Shown piece by piece: positions 20,595 to 30,170 of a DNA stretch of 64,000 bases (within the stretch, counting starts at the first letter, position 1; every line of letters begins with the position of its first letter). The notes below the pieces were generated by a model that saw only the letters and a program-made list of their open reading frames with translations, ran no database searches and was not told the DNA's origin. Location of the stretch: contig NZ_AKVZ01000020.1 in assembly GCF_000273745.1 (NCBI RefSeq), positions 1 to 64,000 on the forward strand, written 5' to 3'. The DNA is from Rickettsia australis str. Phillips (GTDB lineage: Bacteria > Pseudomonadota > Alphaproteobacteria > Rickettsiales > Rickettsiaceae). The position numbers and the translations under genes are program-made.

Positions 20595-21842
20595 ATGTAT
20601 CAACAACAACTAAATATATCTAATCAATATCCGGAAGAATGTTATATAGATCAAGAGGCTGGAATACTTAAAACACCTTGTAATTTATATAATTACTCAT
20701 TGAAAATCATACATAATACAGAATCAATAAAATCTAGAGAAGGTGTAACAGGAACAATAATATATGGATAGATATGGGTAACAAAAGATTTACAAAAGGC
20801 TTTAGTATTTGGAATTGCCGATGCCGCACTACCGCTAGCATATCTTTGTTATAATAGTTTTGGTGATAAACGAAATATAGATAAGGTAAAATTATATATA
20901 GCGGTGGGAAAAAATTTAGGCAGTGAAACATGTAAACAACTCATGCATGGTCAAAATAATGAAAACTTTGATCTTAGTGAATTTTTACAAATTAATCCAA
21001 AATACTCTCAAAATCTTTTAAACAAAACCAAGCAATTTGCTAGTATATGTAAATCTAATGCAACAAATATTTCTAATGATACTGTATATTATAAATGATA
21101 CAGTTTTAGAAGCTTACCGTCCATGTCTTAGAGCGGATTTGCTTGATATTTTTAAAATTCATTTAACATTATAAGATAAAATAGTGTATTATGGGCATAG
21201 AGGAACTATAAAGTATATAGGAAAACGCGTTATTGCAAAAGTGTCTGATTTTGGTGAAAAAATTCATGAATTTATTGATACCAGTAACAATAAAAATGTT
21301 AGTATAATGTCAATACTAGTAAAGTTACCACTACTTTAATAACTACTACTACAATTTATTCAAATAATCATACAGCTTATAAAATTACTGAAATCAGGAA
21401 CGAACATAATAAATGTTACGATGAAATACGTGAAGAAACAATAACAACCCATATAAAATTTAGATTAAATAAACATTATCCAATAACAATTATAGAATAT
21501 AGATCACTTTCTCTTCTTGATAAAATAATCCCTAGATGGTCTTTTGATTTTAAATTTGTTCTTAGCAGTCCTAACGGCGATAAGATGGAGGCAAAAGATA
21601 ATGCGTATCTAGGAATTAATTATAATCTTGAAGGTAAAATATGTAAATTAACTGTACCAAATCCTCCCGTAGTTTCTTAAAACCCTCTTTGGCCTGCTTT
21701 AGTCATGTATCATGGTCAAATTTATACATTACCTGTAAATAAGTGGACATTATCACTACTTAGTGCAAAAAGTATATGAACATAGCGGAATGGTAACAAT
21801 AGGGTATGAAGACCCGCCTTATTCTTTAGAATTGATAGGTTG
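20595..21842 (+). pseudogene. Long broken gene, unrecognised
   Basis: Begins at an ATG (MYQQQLNISNQYPEECY) and runs in one frame to an in-frame TAG at about 20769. It continues in that frame to 21098, then through further stops and shifts to about 21842. Readable pieces include YYGHRGTIKYIGKRVIAKV and SFDFKFVLSSPNGDKMEAKD. The restored protein would have about 410 residues and no membrane segments. I do not recognise the family. Confidence 0.6.
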
Positions 21843-21902
21843 ATATTTTCAGTGTTCTAATGGAAGTATGGCTAAATTACAAAAATGACAGTAAAACAAA
21901 AA

Positions 21903-22598
21903 TCATATCTTTACAAGCCTTAGCCAAGCTTCCCAGTCACGTTTGCCTAAATCTTCTTCAAACGATAATAAGTCTTTTACCGTCTGCTTACATATTTCTA
22001 CGGAAGGGATTATAATCTCTTGTTCTTTTGTAGAATTTAGCAAACATTGTGTTTTACAAGCTTGTTCTAAATGGTAAGTATAAAACATAGCTTCATGAAT
22101 AGTGTTGCCGCAGGTAATAGCACCATGATTACGAAGTAACATCACATAATTTTGCTTAAGGTCATTAACGAGTCTACTACTTTGCTTGTCAGTATCTAGC
22201 ACTAGAGAATTATAATCATGATATGATATTCTGTCATAAAAATGTAATGCCCATTGACTGAGCGGTAAAAGCCCGCATTTTAAAGCAGAAACTGCTATAC
22301 TTGCTGGAGTATGATAATGAAAAACGGCAGAAATATCAGGACGTACTTTATAAATACTACCATGAATAAAGTAACCGGTTTTATTATATTGATATTCTTC
22401 CCCTTCTAAAATTTTTCCGTCTAAACTAACTTTTAAAAGATTCTCCGTAGTTACTTCTTCAAACCTTAGTCCAAAAGGATAAATATAGTAAAAATTGGCA
22501 TTTTTAGGTCTTGCGGATAGATGCGTATAAGTATGATCATCCAGCGATAAATATGCCATTATCCGGTAAGCGGCAGCTAAATTATATTTTATATCCAT
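21903..22598 (-). CDS. Class II aldolase/adducin domain protein
   Basis: A 231-residue zinc-dependent aldolase-fold protein. It has THLSARPK near residue 20, the metal-binding [12 protein letters not shown] (histidines about residue 98-100) and [26 protein letters not shown], the standard third histidine and helix. Family members act as fuculose- or methylthioribulose-phosphate enzymes; bacterial adducin-like copies are often uncharacterised. No sugar pathway lies nearby, so the substrate is unknown. Confidence 0.85.
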   Translation of the reverse strand: MDIKYNLAAAYRIMAYLSLDDHTYTHLSARPKNANFYYIYPFGLRFEEVTTENLLKVSLDGKILEGEEYQYNKTGYFIHGSIYKVRPDISAVFHYHTPASIAVSALKCGLLPLSQWALHFYDRISYHDYNSLVLDTDKQSSRLVNDLKQNYVMLLRNHGAITCGNTIHEAMFYTYHLEQACKTQCLLNSTKEQEIIIPSVEICKQTVKDLLSFEEDLGKRDWEAWLRLVKI

Positions 22599-22654
22599 AA
22601 TTGTTAAAATCTATATTGGTTTTATGTCATTCTTGCGTGGCTTTGACCTTGTTT

Positions 22655-22684
22655 ATGTCATTCCCGCTTTCGCGGGAATGACAT
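22655..22684. repeat. Minimal type A hairpin
   Basis: ATGTCATTCCCGC, a TTTC loop, then GCGGGAATGACAT: a 13-base perfect stem with a four-base loop. It is downstream of the split membrane protein gene on the minus strand, so it could act as a transcript end structure, though no T run follows. Confidence 0.75.
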
Positions 22685-22711
22685 AGGAGCTATACAACAA
22701 ATCTCCAAAAG

Positions 22712-24354
22712 CTATTTAAAGGGAGCGTATACTGCTTCTTCCTTTATCTCTATCGTTGCTTCTTTAGGAGCTTTTATACATTCTTGTAAAGATTTTTTCC
22801 CTAAATACGGTGCTAGATTATAATTTAATATATAACATTGTAAATTATCTTTCTTACCGCCAAAATTAAATTCTATTTTATTGCCTTGTTCCAATAGCTT
22901 TTTAATCTCTGTCGTTTTTTGAATAAAATTCTTTTGTTCTACATTTAAGTGTTTGATTCTTAGTATATTTTTTACTACGGAAAATGTAGAAATAACAAGA
23001 AGCAGAAGGAATATAAATAATTCTTTATTACTTTGCTTATTTAAGAAAATACTATTTTGAATATATGAAGCTGCAACCATTCCGATAGCTATCACATAAC
23101 ATCCAAGATATCTAAGTAACGATGCTCCTCTAATTGCCTCTTCATAACTAAAGTTAAAGAAATATAAATATAATCGCCATAAAGCAAAAATTATAAAACA
23201 TCCAAACGTACTTATCAGGAAAAATTTATATTCTTGCAGCAAATCCGGTTTATATTTATGAATTCCGTACCATGCAGCTATACAAATAGTATATACAACT
23301 AAACTGCCTTCTTTTACTAAGAATAACAAGAGAAATTTACCGTAATTTAGTAATAATGCTCTATGCTGTTCATTAAAATTTTCAGCAATATATATCAAAT
23401 TGCTAAAACTATGTTCGCCTCTGTCAAAAAAATCATGAGTATTTTGAAAATAACTCATCCAAATAAAATTACACAAAATTGGTAAGGTAAGTAGAATTAG
23501 ATATATAATGTAATCACTTGATTTTTTAGTTTTTTATAAAAAATTGTATAATGAGCTATAAGAATTATCGAAGCAAAACTTGCAAACCATGTTCCAATTT
23601 CTCGAAAAAGTGCAAGCAATATCGTAATAGGTAAAATAAGTAATAATGCTTTTTTCTTGTCTTCCTCAAGGATATAAATCGTAAAAATAGCTCCGAACAT
23701 TAAGCCAATAGTACTATCATTATATATAGAGCGAATTCCTGTCGTATATAATACTACGCTGCAAAGTAAAAGTGAAAACAACATTCCGGTTTGCCAGAGC
23801 TTCTTATTTGCGGCTAAAGGAGCTAGAAATGATAAATGTAATAAGAAATGAGCAAATAATACGTTACCGTCCGAATAACCTGAAAGTGAAAGCATAAAGT
23901 AATGATAAACGGCAGCACCTCTAGGATAATGTGCATGAGTAGTAATAATAGAAGTGAACGAGTTTTGACTTTCAAAAACACCGAAATATAGCAATTCCTT
24001 AGTAAATATCCCCCAGTGCGAGAAATCATCATAAGCATGCAACGATGCTGCCCTTGTATACAGAAAAAATATGAAGATTATTAAAGCGAATATGATGATT
24101 TCAATTATATTTTTTCTAGATTCCTGCTTTCGCAGGAATGACATAAAGGGTGAGGATGACATGAAAGCTAAAAATATACCGATGAAATAACTTACATGTG
24201 TTGTAGCCGGTAATAGCTTTAACATAGCAAAGCAATACAAAATCGGTACTAATATGCTGATTGTTACGGGAATAGTGAAGGTCAATTTTGTTTTGAAATA
24301 TTTAGCAAAAAAAGACGAAAACCCAAAAATGCTTAATATCGGTATTATAATCAT
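22712..24354 (-). pseudogene. Polytopic membrane protein, possible GT-C-type glycosyltransferase, frameshifted
   Basis: Two frames, 23497-24354 and about 22712-23500, read as one protein of about 545 residues. The second picks up as LTLPILCNFIWMSYF exactly where the first stops, so one small indel near 23500 split the gene. The first part has seven or eight membrane helices and a loop with DDFSHWG and HAHYPRGAAVYHY, which resembles the acidic first-loop motif of lipid-linked sugar transferases. A half type A repeat at 24114-24144 is translated as MSFLRKQESRKN. The function is inferred only from topology and that motif. Confidence 0.65.
24114..24144. repeat. Half type A repeat inside the membrane protein gene
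   Basis: GATTCCTGCTTTCGCAGGAATGACAT, one arm only, read in frame as part of a hydrophilic insert between two membrane helices. Confidence 0.7.
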
Positions 24355-24400
24355 ATTAATTTGTAAATAATTTTTTGGTCATTGTGAGGAGCTATAAAAC

Positions 24401-24445
24401 CCACTCTGTCATCACGTGATCAAGCCACGGGATGACACAGAGTGG
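24401..24445. terminator. Stem-loop downstream of ppdK (half type C repeat)
   Basis: CCACTCTGTCATC and GATGACACAGAGTGG form a long stem enclosing CACGTGATCAAGCCACGG. It lies just past the ppdK stop codon. No clear T run follows, so it is a 3'-end structure or repeat and not a proven intrinsic terminator. Confidence 0.45.
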
Positions 24446-24474
24446 AAATTGAGCCAACGAGGGCGAAGCCTTTA

Positions 24475-27111
24475 TCACCCGTGTTTAATCTTAGCTTGTG
24501 CTGCGGCGATTCTTGCTATAGGGATACGGTATGGAGAGCAAGAAACATAGTTTAAATTCATTCTATGAAAAAATTCTATAGAAGCAGGGTTTCCTGCATG
24601 TTCCCCGCAAGCTCCGAGTTTCAAATTAGCATTACTGCTTTTCCCTCGTTTTATAGCAATTTCAATTAATTCTCCTACTCCTTCTTCATCTAGAGTAGTA
24701 AATGGATCGGATTCAAAAATCTTTTCTTCTAAATAACATGGAAGAAAAGAGGCAATATCATCTCTAGAAATTCCATATGTAGTCTGAGTTAAATCATTAG
24801 TACCAAAACTAAAATAGTCAACTTCCTTGGCTATTTTCTTACTATCCAGTGCTGCCCTTGGTAGTTCTATCATAGTACCGAGCGTAAAAGAAAATTTATA
24901 TCTATAACGTTGCTCTAATTCCTCTATTACCTCATAAATATCCATTTTAAGCTTTTTTATTTCACCTACATTGCTAATTAAAGGAATCATTAGTTCTAAG
25001 TTACATTCTATATGTTCTTTTTTATGTAGCTCAAAAATAGCCGTAAAAATTGCTTCAATTTGCATTTGGTAAATTTCCGGTGAACATATACCAAGTCTAC
25101 ATCCACGGTGACCGAGCATAGGATTTACTTCATGCATAGCATGAAGACGTTGATTAATCATAGATAAAGGTAGATTTAAGCTGTTTGCCAAATTCTTTTT
25201 ATCTTCTTCAGTAGTAGGTAAAAACTCATGTAACGGCGGATCAAGTAATCTAATATTTACCGGTTTATCTTTCATTACTCTGAATAAAGCTTTAAAATCC
25301 TCAGTTTGCAGAGGTAATAATTTCTGCACGGCAAGCTTTCTACATTCTATATCAGGAGCAATAATCATTTCCCTTACTAAAGGAATTTTATTTTTATCAA
25401 AAAACATATGTTCGCTACGACACAAACCTATACCTTGAGCCCCCAATTTTACAGATACTAAAGCATCGTTAACCGTTTCGGCATTTGCACGAACTTTTAC
25501 GCTACTAATCTCGTCTGCCCAATCTAAAATTAACTTGGATTCCTCACTGAAAGTAGGTTGAATTAACGGCATTTCACCTAAGAAGATTTTACCACTACCT
25601 CCGTCAATCGTGATAATATCACCTTGCTTAATAACTATGTCACCTGCTGTTAATATTTGTTTTTTCTCATCTATAGATAAATTACTTGTACCACAAACAC
25701 AAGGCTTCCCCATACCTCTTGCCACAACTGCAGCATGTGAAGTCATTCCGCCTCTAATAGTTAAAATACCTGAAGAAACATGCATTCCGTTAATATCTTC
25801 GGGACTGGTATCATGACGTACTAAAATTACTTTATGATGATGAGATAATTTTTCAGCATCATAAGGCGAGAATACTGCAATACCCGTTGCAGCACCCGGA
25901 GACGCAGGAAGCCCGTCGGCAATAGAAGTAAGCCCCTTACTGTAATCAATGCTTGTATGCAATAATTGATTTAATGATTCTGGATCGATTCGCATTAAGG
26001 CTTGTTCTTTAGAAATAAGCTTTTCTTCTACCATTTGTACGGCAATATTAATAGCAGCGATGGCTGTTCTTTTTGCAGTACGTGTTTGTAAGATATATAG
26101 CTTATTATTTTCTATAGTAAATTCTATATCCTGCACATCTAAGTAATGTTCTTCAAGCTTTTTCGCAATTTGTGATAATTCCTTAAACACTTCCGGCATT
26201 ATTGCTTGCATAGAATTTGAATCATTTGCAATAATAGGCATAGGTGTTCTAGTTCCCGATACTATGTCTTCACCTTGAGCATTTATTAAAAACTCTCCAA
26301 AGAGCTTTTTTTCTCCTGTAGAAGGTGATCTAGTAAAAGCAACTCCCGTAGCTGAAGTTTTACCTAAATTACCGAAAACCATTGCTTGGATATTAATAGC
26401 CGTACCGAAACCATCCGAAATATTATTAATTTTTCTATATATAACCGCTCTATTACTCATCCAAGAATGTAGCACCGCTTTAATTGCCGATTCTAATTGT
26501 TCATAAGGATCATTAATTAGTTGCTTAGTATACTTAATATGCAACCGTTTGAAATCCTCAATAATTTTTTCTAATAATTCTACGGTAATATCACTATCTT
26601 TATGAATATCAGCTTGAATCTTGTGCTTTTCATAAATTTGTTCAAATAGATCACTAGGTATAGATAATACCGTTGAACCATACATTTCTAGAAATCTTTT
26701 GTAACTATCAAGAGCAAACCGTTTATCACCACAGGAATCCGCAAGAGCATTACACACTTCGTTATTCATTCCAAGATTAAGGATAGTATCCATCATTCCA
26801 GGCATTGAAATCATAGAACCTGAACGCACCGATAATAATAGGGGATTGCTTGTGCTGCCGAAAATTTTACCGGTAGTTATTTCAAGTTTAGTGATAGCTT
26901 TTTTTAAGTCGTTTTGAAAATTTTTAGGCAAGTTATTATTATGGGTATAAAAGTAATTACATAGCTCCGTAGTTATTGTAAAACCATCAGGAATAGGGAG
27001 TTTTAGATTAGACATTTCAGCAAGACCGGCACCTTTGTTACCAAGTACATTCTTCATGCTAGCGTTTCCGTCACTACCATTACTGCCAAAATAATAAATT
27101 AATTTTTTCAT
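24475..27111 (-). CDS. ppdK: Pyruvate, phosphate dikinase
   Basis: Interconverts pyruvate, ATP and phosphate with PEP, AMP and pyrophosphate. Domains in order: an ATP-grasp N-terminal half (MKNVLGNKGAGLAEM; SVRSGSMISMPGMMDTILNLG), the swivelling phosphohistidine domain (GGMTSHAAVVARGMGKPCVCG, catalytic histidine near residue 455) and a C-terminal PEP/pyruvate barrel (GIGLCRSEHMFF, GTMIELPRAAL, SFGTNDLTQTT, GACGEHAGNP with its cysteine). The start is set at the second ATG (27111, MKKLIYYFG), which matches family ends; 878 residues is normal. In an organism without glycolysis it may serve PEP supply or ATP formation. Confidence 0.95.
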   Translation of the reverse strand: MKKLIYYFGSNGSDGNASMKNVLGNKGAGLAEMSNLKLPIPDGFTITTELCNYFYTHNNNLPKNFQNDLKKAITKLEITTGKIFGSTSNPLLLSVRSGSMISMPGMMDTILNLGMNNEVCNALADSCGDKRFALDSYKRFLEMYGSTVLSIPSDLFEQIYEKHKIQADIHKDSDITVELLEKIIEDFKRLHIKYTKQLINDPYEQLESAIKAVLHSWMSNRAVIYRKINNISDGFGTAINIQAMVFGNLGKTSATGVAFTRSPSTGEKKLFGEFLINAQGEDIVSGTRTPMPIIANDSNSMQAIMPEVFKELSQIAKKLEEHYLDVQDIEFTIENNKLYILQTRTAKRTAIAAINIAVQMVEEKLISKEQALMRIDPESLNQLLHTSIDYSKGLTSIADGLPASPGAATGIAVFSPYDAEKLSHHHKVILVRHDTSPEDINGMHVSSGILTIRGGMTSHAAVVARGMGKPCVCGTSNLSIDEKKQILTAGDIVIKQGDIITIDGGSGKIFLGEMPLIQPTFSEESKLILDWADEISSVKVRANAETVNDALVSVKLGAQGIGLCRSEHMFFDKNKIPLVREMIIAPDIECRKLAVQKLLPLQTEDFKALFRVMKDKPVNIRLLDPPLHEFLPTTEEDKKNLANSLNLPLSMINQRLHAMHEVNPMLGHRGCRLGICSPEIYQMQIEAIFTAIFELHKKEHIECNLELMIPLISNVGEIKKLKMDIYEVIEELEQRYRYKFSFTLGTMIELPRAALDSKKIAKEVDYFSFGTNDLTQTTYGISRDDIASFLPCYLEEKIFESDPFTTLDEEGVGELIEIAIKRGKSSNANLKLGACGEHAGNPASIEFFHRMNLNYVSCSPYRIPIARIAAAQAKIKHG

Positions 27112-27397
27112 ATCATATATCAAAATTTGCTAAAAATTTATGTGTTTAGAAGCATTAAATACATATTTATACAGTATGAAAAAAATAGTAGCAATGTTAA
27201 ATTTAAGAATATCTTTAATAAAATAGTTGAATTTTTAAATTTGTTATTATACTTATTAATTTAATTATATTCTGTGTACAAAAGTCAAATTTTCAAAAAA
27301 ATCTTATTAATTTTTGCTAAAAAATATCTCAAAATAGCAAATCAATTAGAAACTTTCACAGAACCTAATAAGTGCATTGAACTTCTTCTAGATGTTA

Positions 27398-27426
27398 TTG
27401 ACTAATTTAAGAAAATTGACCATAAT
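27398..27426 (+). promoter_or_regulatory. Promoter of rnpB
   Basis: TTGACT at 27398-27403 and CATAAT at 27421-27426, spacer 17 bases. This puts transcription start at about 27432, exactly where the RNase P RNA should begin. Confidence 0.7.
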
Positions 27427-27431
27427 TCTAA

Positions 27432-27823
27432 ACGGTCGTGCAGTTGCGTGATGATATAGCAAAGCTATAGATCACGAGGAAAGTCCGGACTCTATAGAGG
27501 TATGGTGCCGGTTAACCTCCGGCAGAGTATTATTACTTTAGGGAAAGTACCACAGAAAATATACCGCTGAATTGTACGTAAGTACTCGGTAAGGGTGAAA
27601 AGGTACGGTAAGAGCGTACCGGTAAGTTGGTAACAAATTACGCATGGTAAACCCCACCAAGAGCAAGATCAAATAGGCGTTACAGAACTTATCAAGTTCC
27701 CGGGTTATCTCTAGCCGGCTTGTAATGCGGGTAGATCGCTTGAGGTAAACGGTAACGTTTATCCTAGATAAATAACTGCAATGAATTTCTATTCATACAG
27801 AATCCGGCTTATAGACCTTATTG
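27432..27823 (+). ncRNA. rnpB: RNase P RNA (bacterial type A)
   Basis: Catalytic RNA that trims the 5' leaders of tRNA precursors. Diagnostic blocks are GAGGAAAGTCCGGACTC near the 5' end (P3/P4 region), the AGAGCAAGATCAAATAGG block that closes P4, and ATCCGGCTTATAGACC at the 3' end, whose GACC pairs with GGTC near 27434 to form P1. The length of about 390 is usual. A promoter fits directly upstream and a palindromic hairpin follows at 27839. Confidence 0.93.
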
Positions 27824-27838
27824 TCATATCCGTGGTCC

Positions 27839-27872
27839 GTATGTCATTGCTGCGAAAGCAGGAATGACATAC
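27839..27872. repeat. Short type A hairpin just after rnpB
   Basis: GTATGTCATTGCTGCG and CAGGAATGACATAC form a stem with a small loop 16 bases past the 3' end of the RNase P RNA. It may act as a 3' boundary. The frame of the next gene reads through it as a false N-terminus. Confidence 0.65.
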
Positions 27873-27923
27873 GAAATGTTCGTACACCATAGGGCAAGAC
27901 CATGGAATGACCTAGAACTTACT

Positions 27924-28607
27924 ATGACACAAATATTAATGAAAAAGTTATATTATAATCCTATTTGTCCTCTTTCAAGACAAGCTCGTGTCTTCTTAAA
28001 AGAATTAGATATAGAATTTACTACGATTAAAGAAGATTATTGGCAATTCAATAAAGGTTTCTTAAAAATAAATCCTGCTGGAACATTGCCTATTTTAGAA
28101 GAATCATACGGCTTATTTGTGGTAGGCATTTATCCTTTTGTTGAATATCTTAATAGTAAATATCCGAATTTTAATTTTTTAGATGAAGATATTGATATTT
28201 GTTGCGAAATTAGACGATTATTCTTTTGGTTTAACGATAAATTTTATCGTGAAGTTACTAAGATTATTATCGATGAAAAAGTTATAAGATCAATTGCTAA
28301 AATGAGCAGCCCACGAACCGAGTTTTTACGTGCTGCAAAAAATAATTTAAATTATCACTTAGAATATATAACTTCTTTACTCGAAAAAAGAAGTTATCTC
28401 GTATCGGATTCACTAACTATTACCGATATTGCCGCAAGCTGTCACTTATCGGTACTTGATTATTTCGGTGAGATTTATTGGGATAAATGGACGCTTATCA
28501 AACATTGGTATTCACTAATTAAATCAAGACCGACTTTTAGGTTATTATTACAAGATAGAATACCAGGCTTTACCCCTCCGAGCTATTATACAGATTTAGA
28601 TTTTTGA
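27924..28607 (+). CDS. Glutathione S-transferase-like protein
   Basis: An N-terminal thioredoxin-like domain (KKLYYNPICPLSRQARVFL, with NPAGTLPILEE, where the usual cis-proline lies) and a C-terminal all-helical domain with the DSLTITDIAASCHLSVLDYF cap motif common to GST and SspA-type proteins. The frame is open to 27864, but those codons are repeat sequence, so I start at 27924; an ATG at 27939 is equally plausible. Catalytic activity is uncertain, as many bacterial members are unassigned. Confidence 0.85.
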   Translation: MTQILMKKLYYNPICPLSRQARVFLKELDIEFTTIKEDYWQFNKGFLKINPAGTLPILEESYGLFVVGIYPFVEYLNSKYPNFNFLDEDIDICCEIRRLFFWFNDKFYREVTKIIIDEKVIRSIAKMSSPRTEFLRAAKNNLNYHLEYITSLLEKRSYLVSDSLTITDIAASCHLSVLDYFGEIYWDKWTLIKHWYSLIKSRPTFRLLLQDRIPGFTPPSYYTDLDF

Positions 28608-29319
28608 ATATATAATTTAATAATTTAGTTCTTTCCGTATCATGAGCTTTTAGTATTTTACGAATATTATTAAGAGATTGATTTTTTATGAGTGCAGGCT
28701 CATGTTCAAGATGAACTCCACTTAAAATAGCTGTTCCATCGCCGTAGGTACATTTTATTATTGCAGGTTTATTATCTTCATAACTTGCTATTATTTCAGT
28801 ATCTTTAGTATTTTTTGCATCAACAAAATATCCACCACCATTATAAAAAGCATAACAATCCTTAATATTTAAATTAAGTGTTGGATTTATTTTTAGGTAA
28901 GCGGCTCTTGCTCCTCTATTTGAATTATAGTAGTAAGGAGCAAGTAATGGCCCTCTAACCGTTCCATTGAAAATCCTTAATTTTCTTTCACCTATAATCT
29001 CTATATTTGTTCCTTTAGCAAATGCTAAATAATTGCCGCTATAATAACTACCCGCACATATTCCAAGAAAATTACCGCCATTTTTTAAATAATTTTTTAT
29101 ATTATCATTTCCTTTGCCTTGCAATTTTTGTACATAGTATAAATCTCTTCCACCGAGTAAAATAAGTAATAAGGTGTTTTGAAAACACTTTTCCTCTATA
29201 ATTTCTTGTGCAGTAATATAATCTACCTTATACTTTGGAGCATAAAGTTTTAAGGTATGCACGCAATGCTTAATACTTTCTTTTGAAACTCCTAAATCAT
29301 TATAAATTTTTATTTTCAT
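28570..29319 (-). CDS. BPL_N-domain (biotin-protein-ligase N-terminal-like) protein
   Basis: A class I amidotransferase-like fold without ligase domain. LLILLGGRDLYYVQKLQGKGN and GGNFLGICAGSYYSGNY, containing the nucleophile-position cysteine, are the BPL_N hallmarks, and a late GDGTAILSGVHLEHEP carries the histidine and glutamate. The same domain is fused to biotin ligase in yeast. Here it stands alone, divergent from the biotin transporter gene bioY, which supports a biotin-related job; the exact reaction is unknown. Its 3' end overlaps the 3' end of the convergent GST-like gene by 38 bases. Confidence 0.82.
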   Translation of the reverse strand: MKIKIYNDLGVSKESIKHCVHTLKLYAPKYKVDYITAQEIIEEKCFQNTLLLILLGGRDLYYVQKLQGKGNDNIKNYLKNGGNFLGICAGSYYSGNYLAFAKGTNIEIIGERKLRIFNGTVRGPLLAPYYYNSNRGARAAYLKINPTLNLNIKDCYAFYNGGGYFVDAKNTKDTEIIASYEDNKPAIIKCTYGDGTAILSGVHLEHEPALIKNQSLNNIRKILKAHDTERTKLLNYIFKNLNLYNSSEG

Positions 29320-29394
29320 TTTTATATTATTGACAAGAACATTATATAATTCTATTTAGTGTAATTACTTAAAAATAAATTATGAAGTAATTTT

Positions 29395-29937
29395 ATGCAA
29401 CTTAATTCAATCTCGTTACCGTTAACCAAAAGGCAAGCAATAAAAATAGTTTTAGGAGTAGCATTACTTACTATTTGTTCACAAATAGTAATACCGTTTA
29501 AGCCTGTTCCCATAACATTACAAACTGTTGCAGTGCTATTTATCGGGCTTACTTATAATAAGGTCAGCGGTACTCTAGCAGTATTATCTTTTGTAACGCT
29601 AGGAGCTGCAGGTGTGCCGATATTTGGTCAATTTTCTAGCGGGTTACCAATATTATTAGGTATTACCGGTGGATATCTAGCAGGTTTCATAGTTGCCGTA
29701 TATATTATGGCTAGCTTAAAAGATAAAATTTTTACTTCTAATAAATTGTTAAACCAAATTACTTTATGCTTAATCGGTAATATGATTATTATGGGTTTAG
29801 GCTGGTTATGGTTATCCAAGTTTTTAGGATTAAAAGAAGCATTTTATAGTGGTGTACTATTTTTTATAATACCCGGAATAATTAAATCAGGCTTATTAAT
29901 CGGACTTACCAACGTAGTAAAACCAAAAACTCGATGA
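29395..29937 (+). CDS. bioY: Biotin transporter BioY
   Basis: S component of an energy-coupling-factor biotin importer, six membrane helices in 180 residues. Motifs: the N-terminal QIVIPFKPVPITLQTVAVLF and GAAGVPIFGQFSSGLPILLGITGGYLAGF, and late in the protein FFIIPGIIKSGL. No ECF ATPase or T component is nearby; BioY can work alone or with distant partners. The 74-base gap shared with the divergent BPL_N gene must hold both promoters. Confidence 0.93.
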   Translation: MQLNSISLPLTKRQAIKIVLGVALLTICSQIVIPFKPVPITLQTVAVLFIGLTYNKVSGTLAVLSFVTLGAAGVPIFGQFSSGLPILLGITGGYLAGFIVAVYIMASLKDKIFTSNKLLNQITLCLIGNMIIMGLGWLWLSKFLGLKEAFYSGVLFFIIPGIIKSGLLIGLTNVVKPKTR

Positions 29938-29961
29938 ACTTCTGTATTGCCTAAAAATTTT

Positions 29962-30124
29962 GATATCATTCCCGCGGAAGCGGGAATCCAGGAACATTTA
30001 GTGTCATACCGCGACTTGATCACGGTATCCAGTCTTTATTAATTTTTTTCTGTGTACCCCGTGGTCAAGCCACTGGGTGACATAGTAGGTTTTACTGGAT
30101 TCCCGCTTCCGCGGGAATGATATC
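29962..30124. repeat. Nested palindrome, type C inside type A
   Basis: The outer arms ATCATTCCCGCGGAAGCGGG and CCCGCTTCCGCGGGAATGAT are type A. The interior holds TGTCATACCGCGACTTGATC and GTGGTCAAGCCACTGGGTGA, which are type C. One repeat therefore landed inside another. Confidence 0.8.
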
Positions 30125-30170
30125 GAGTGTTGATATATAACTCTATTATTCATGCAAAAAATCAATAACA

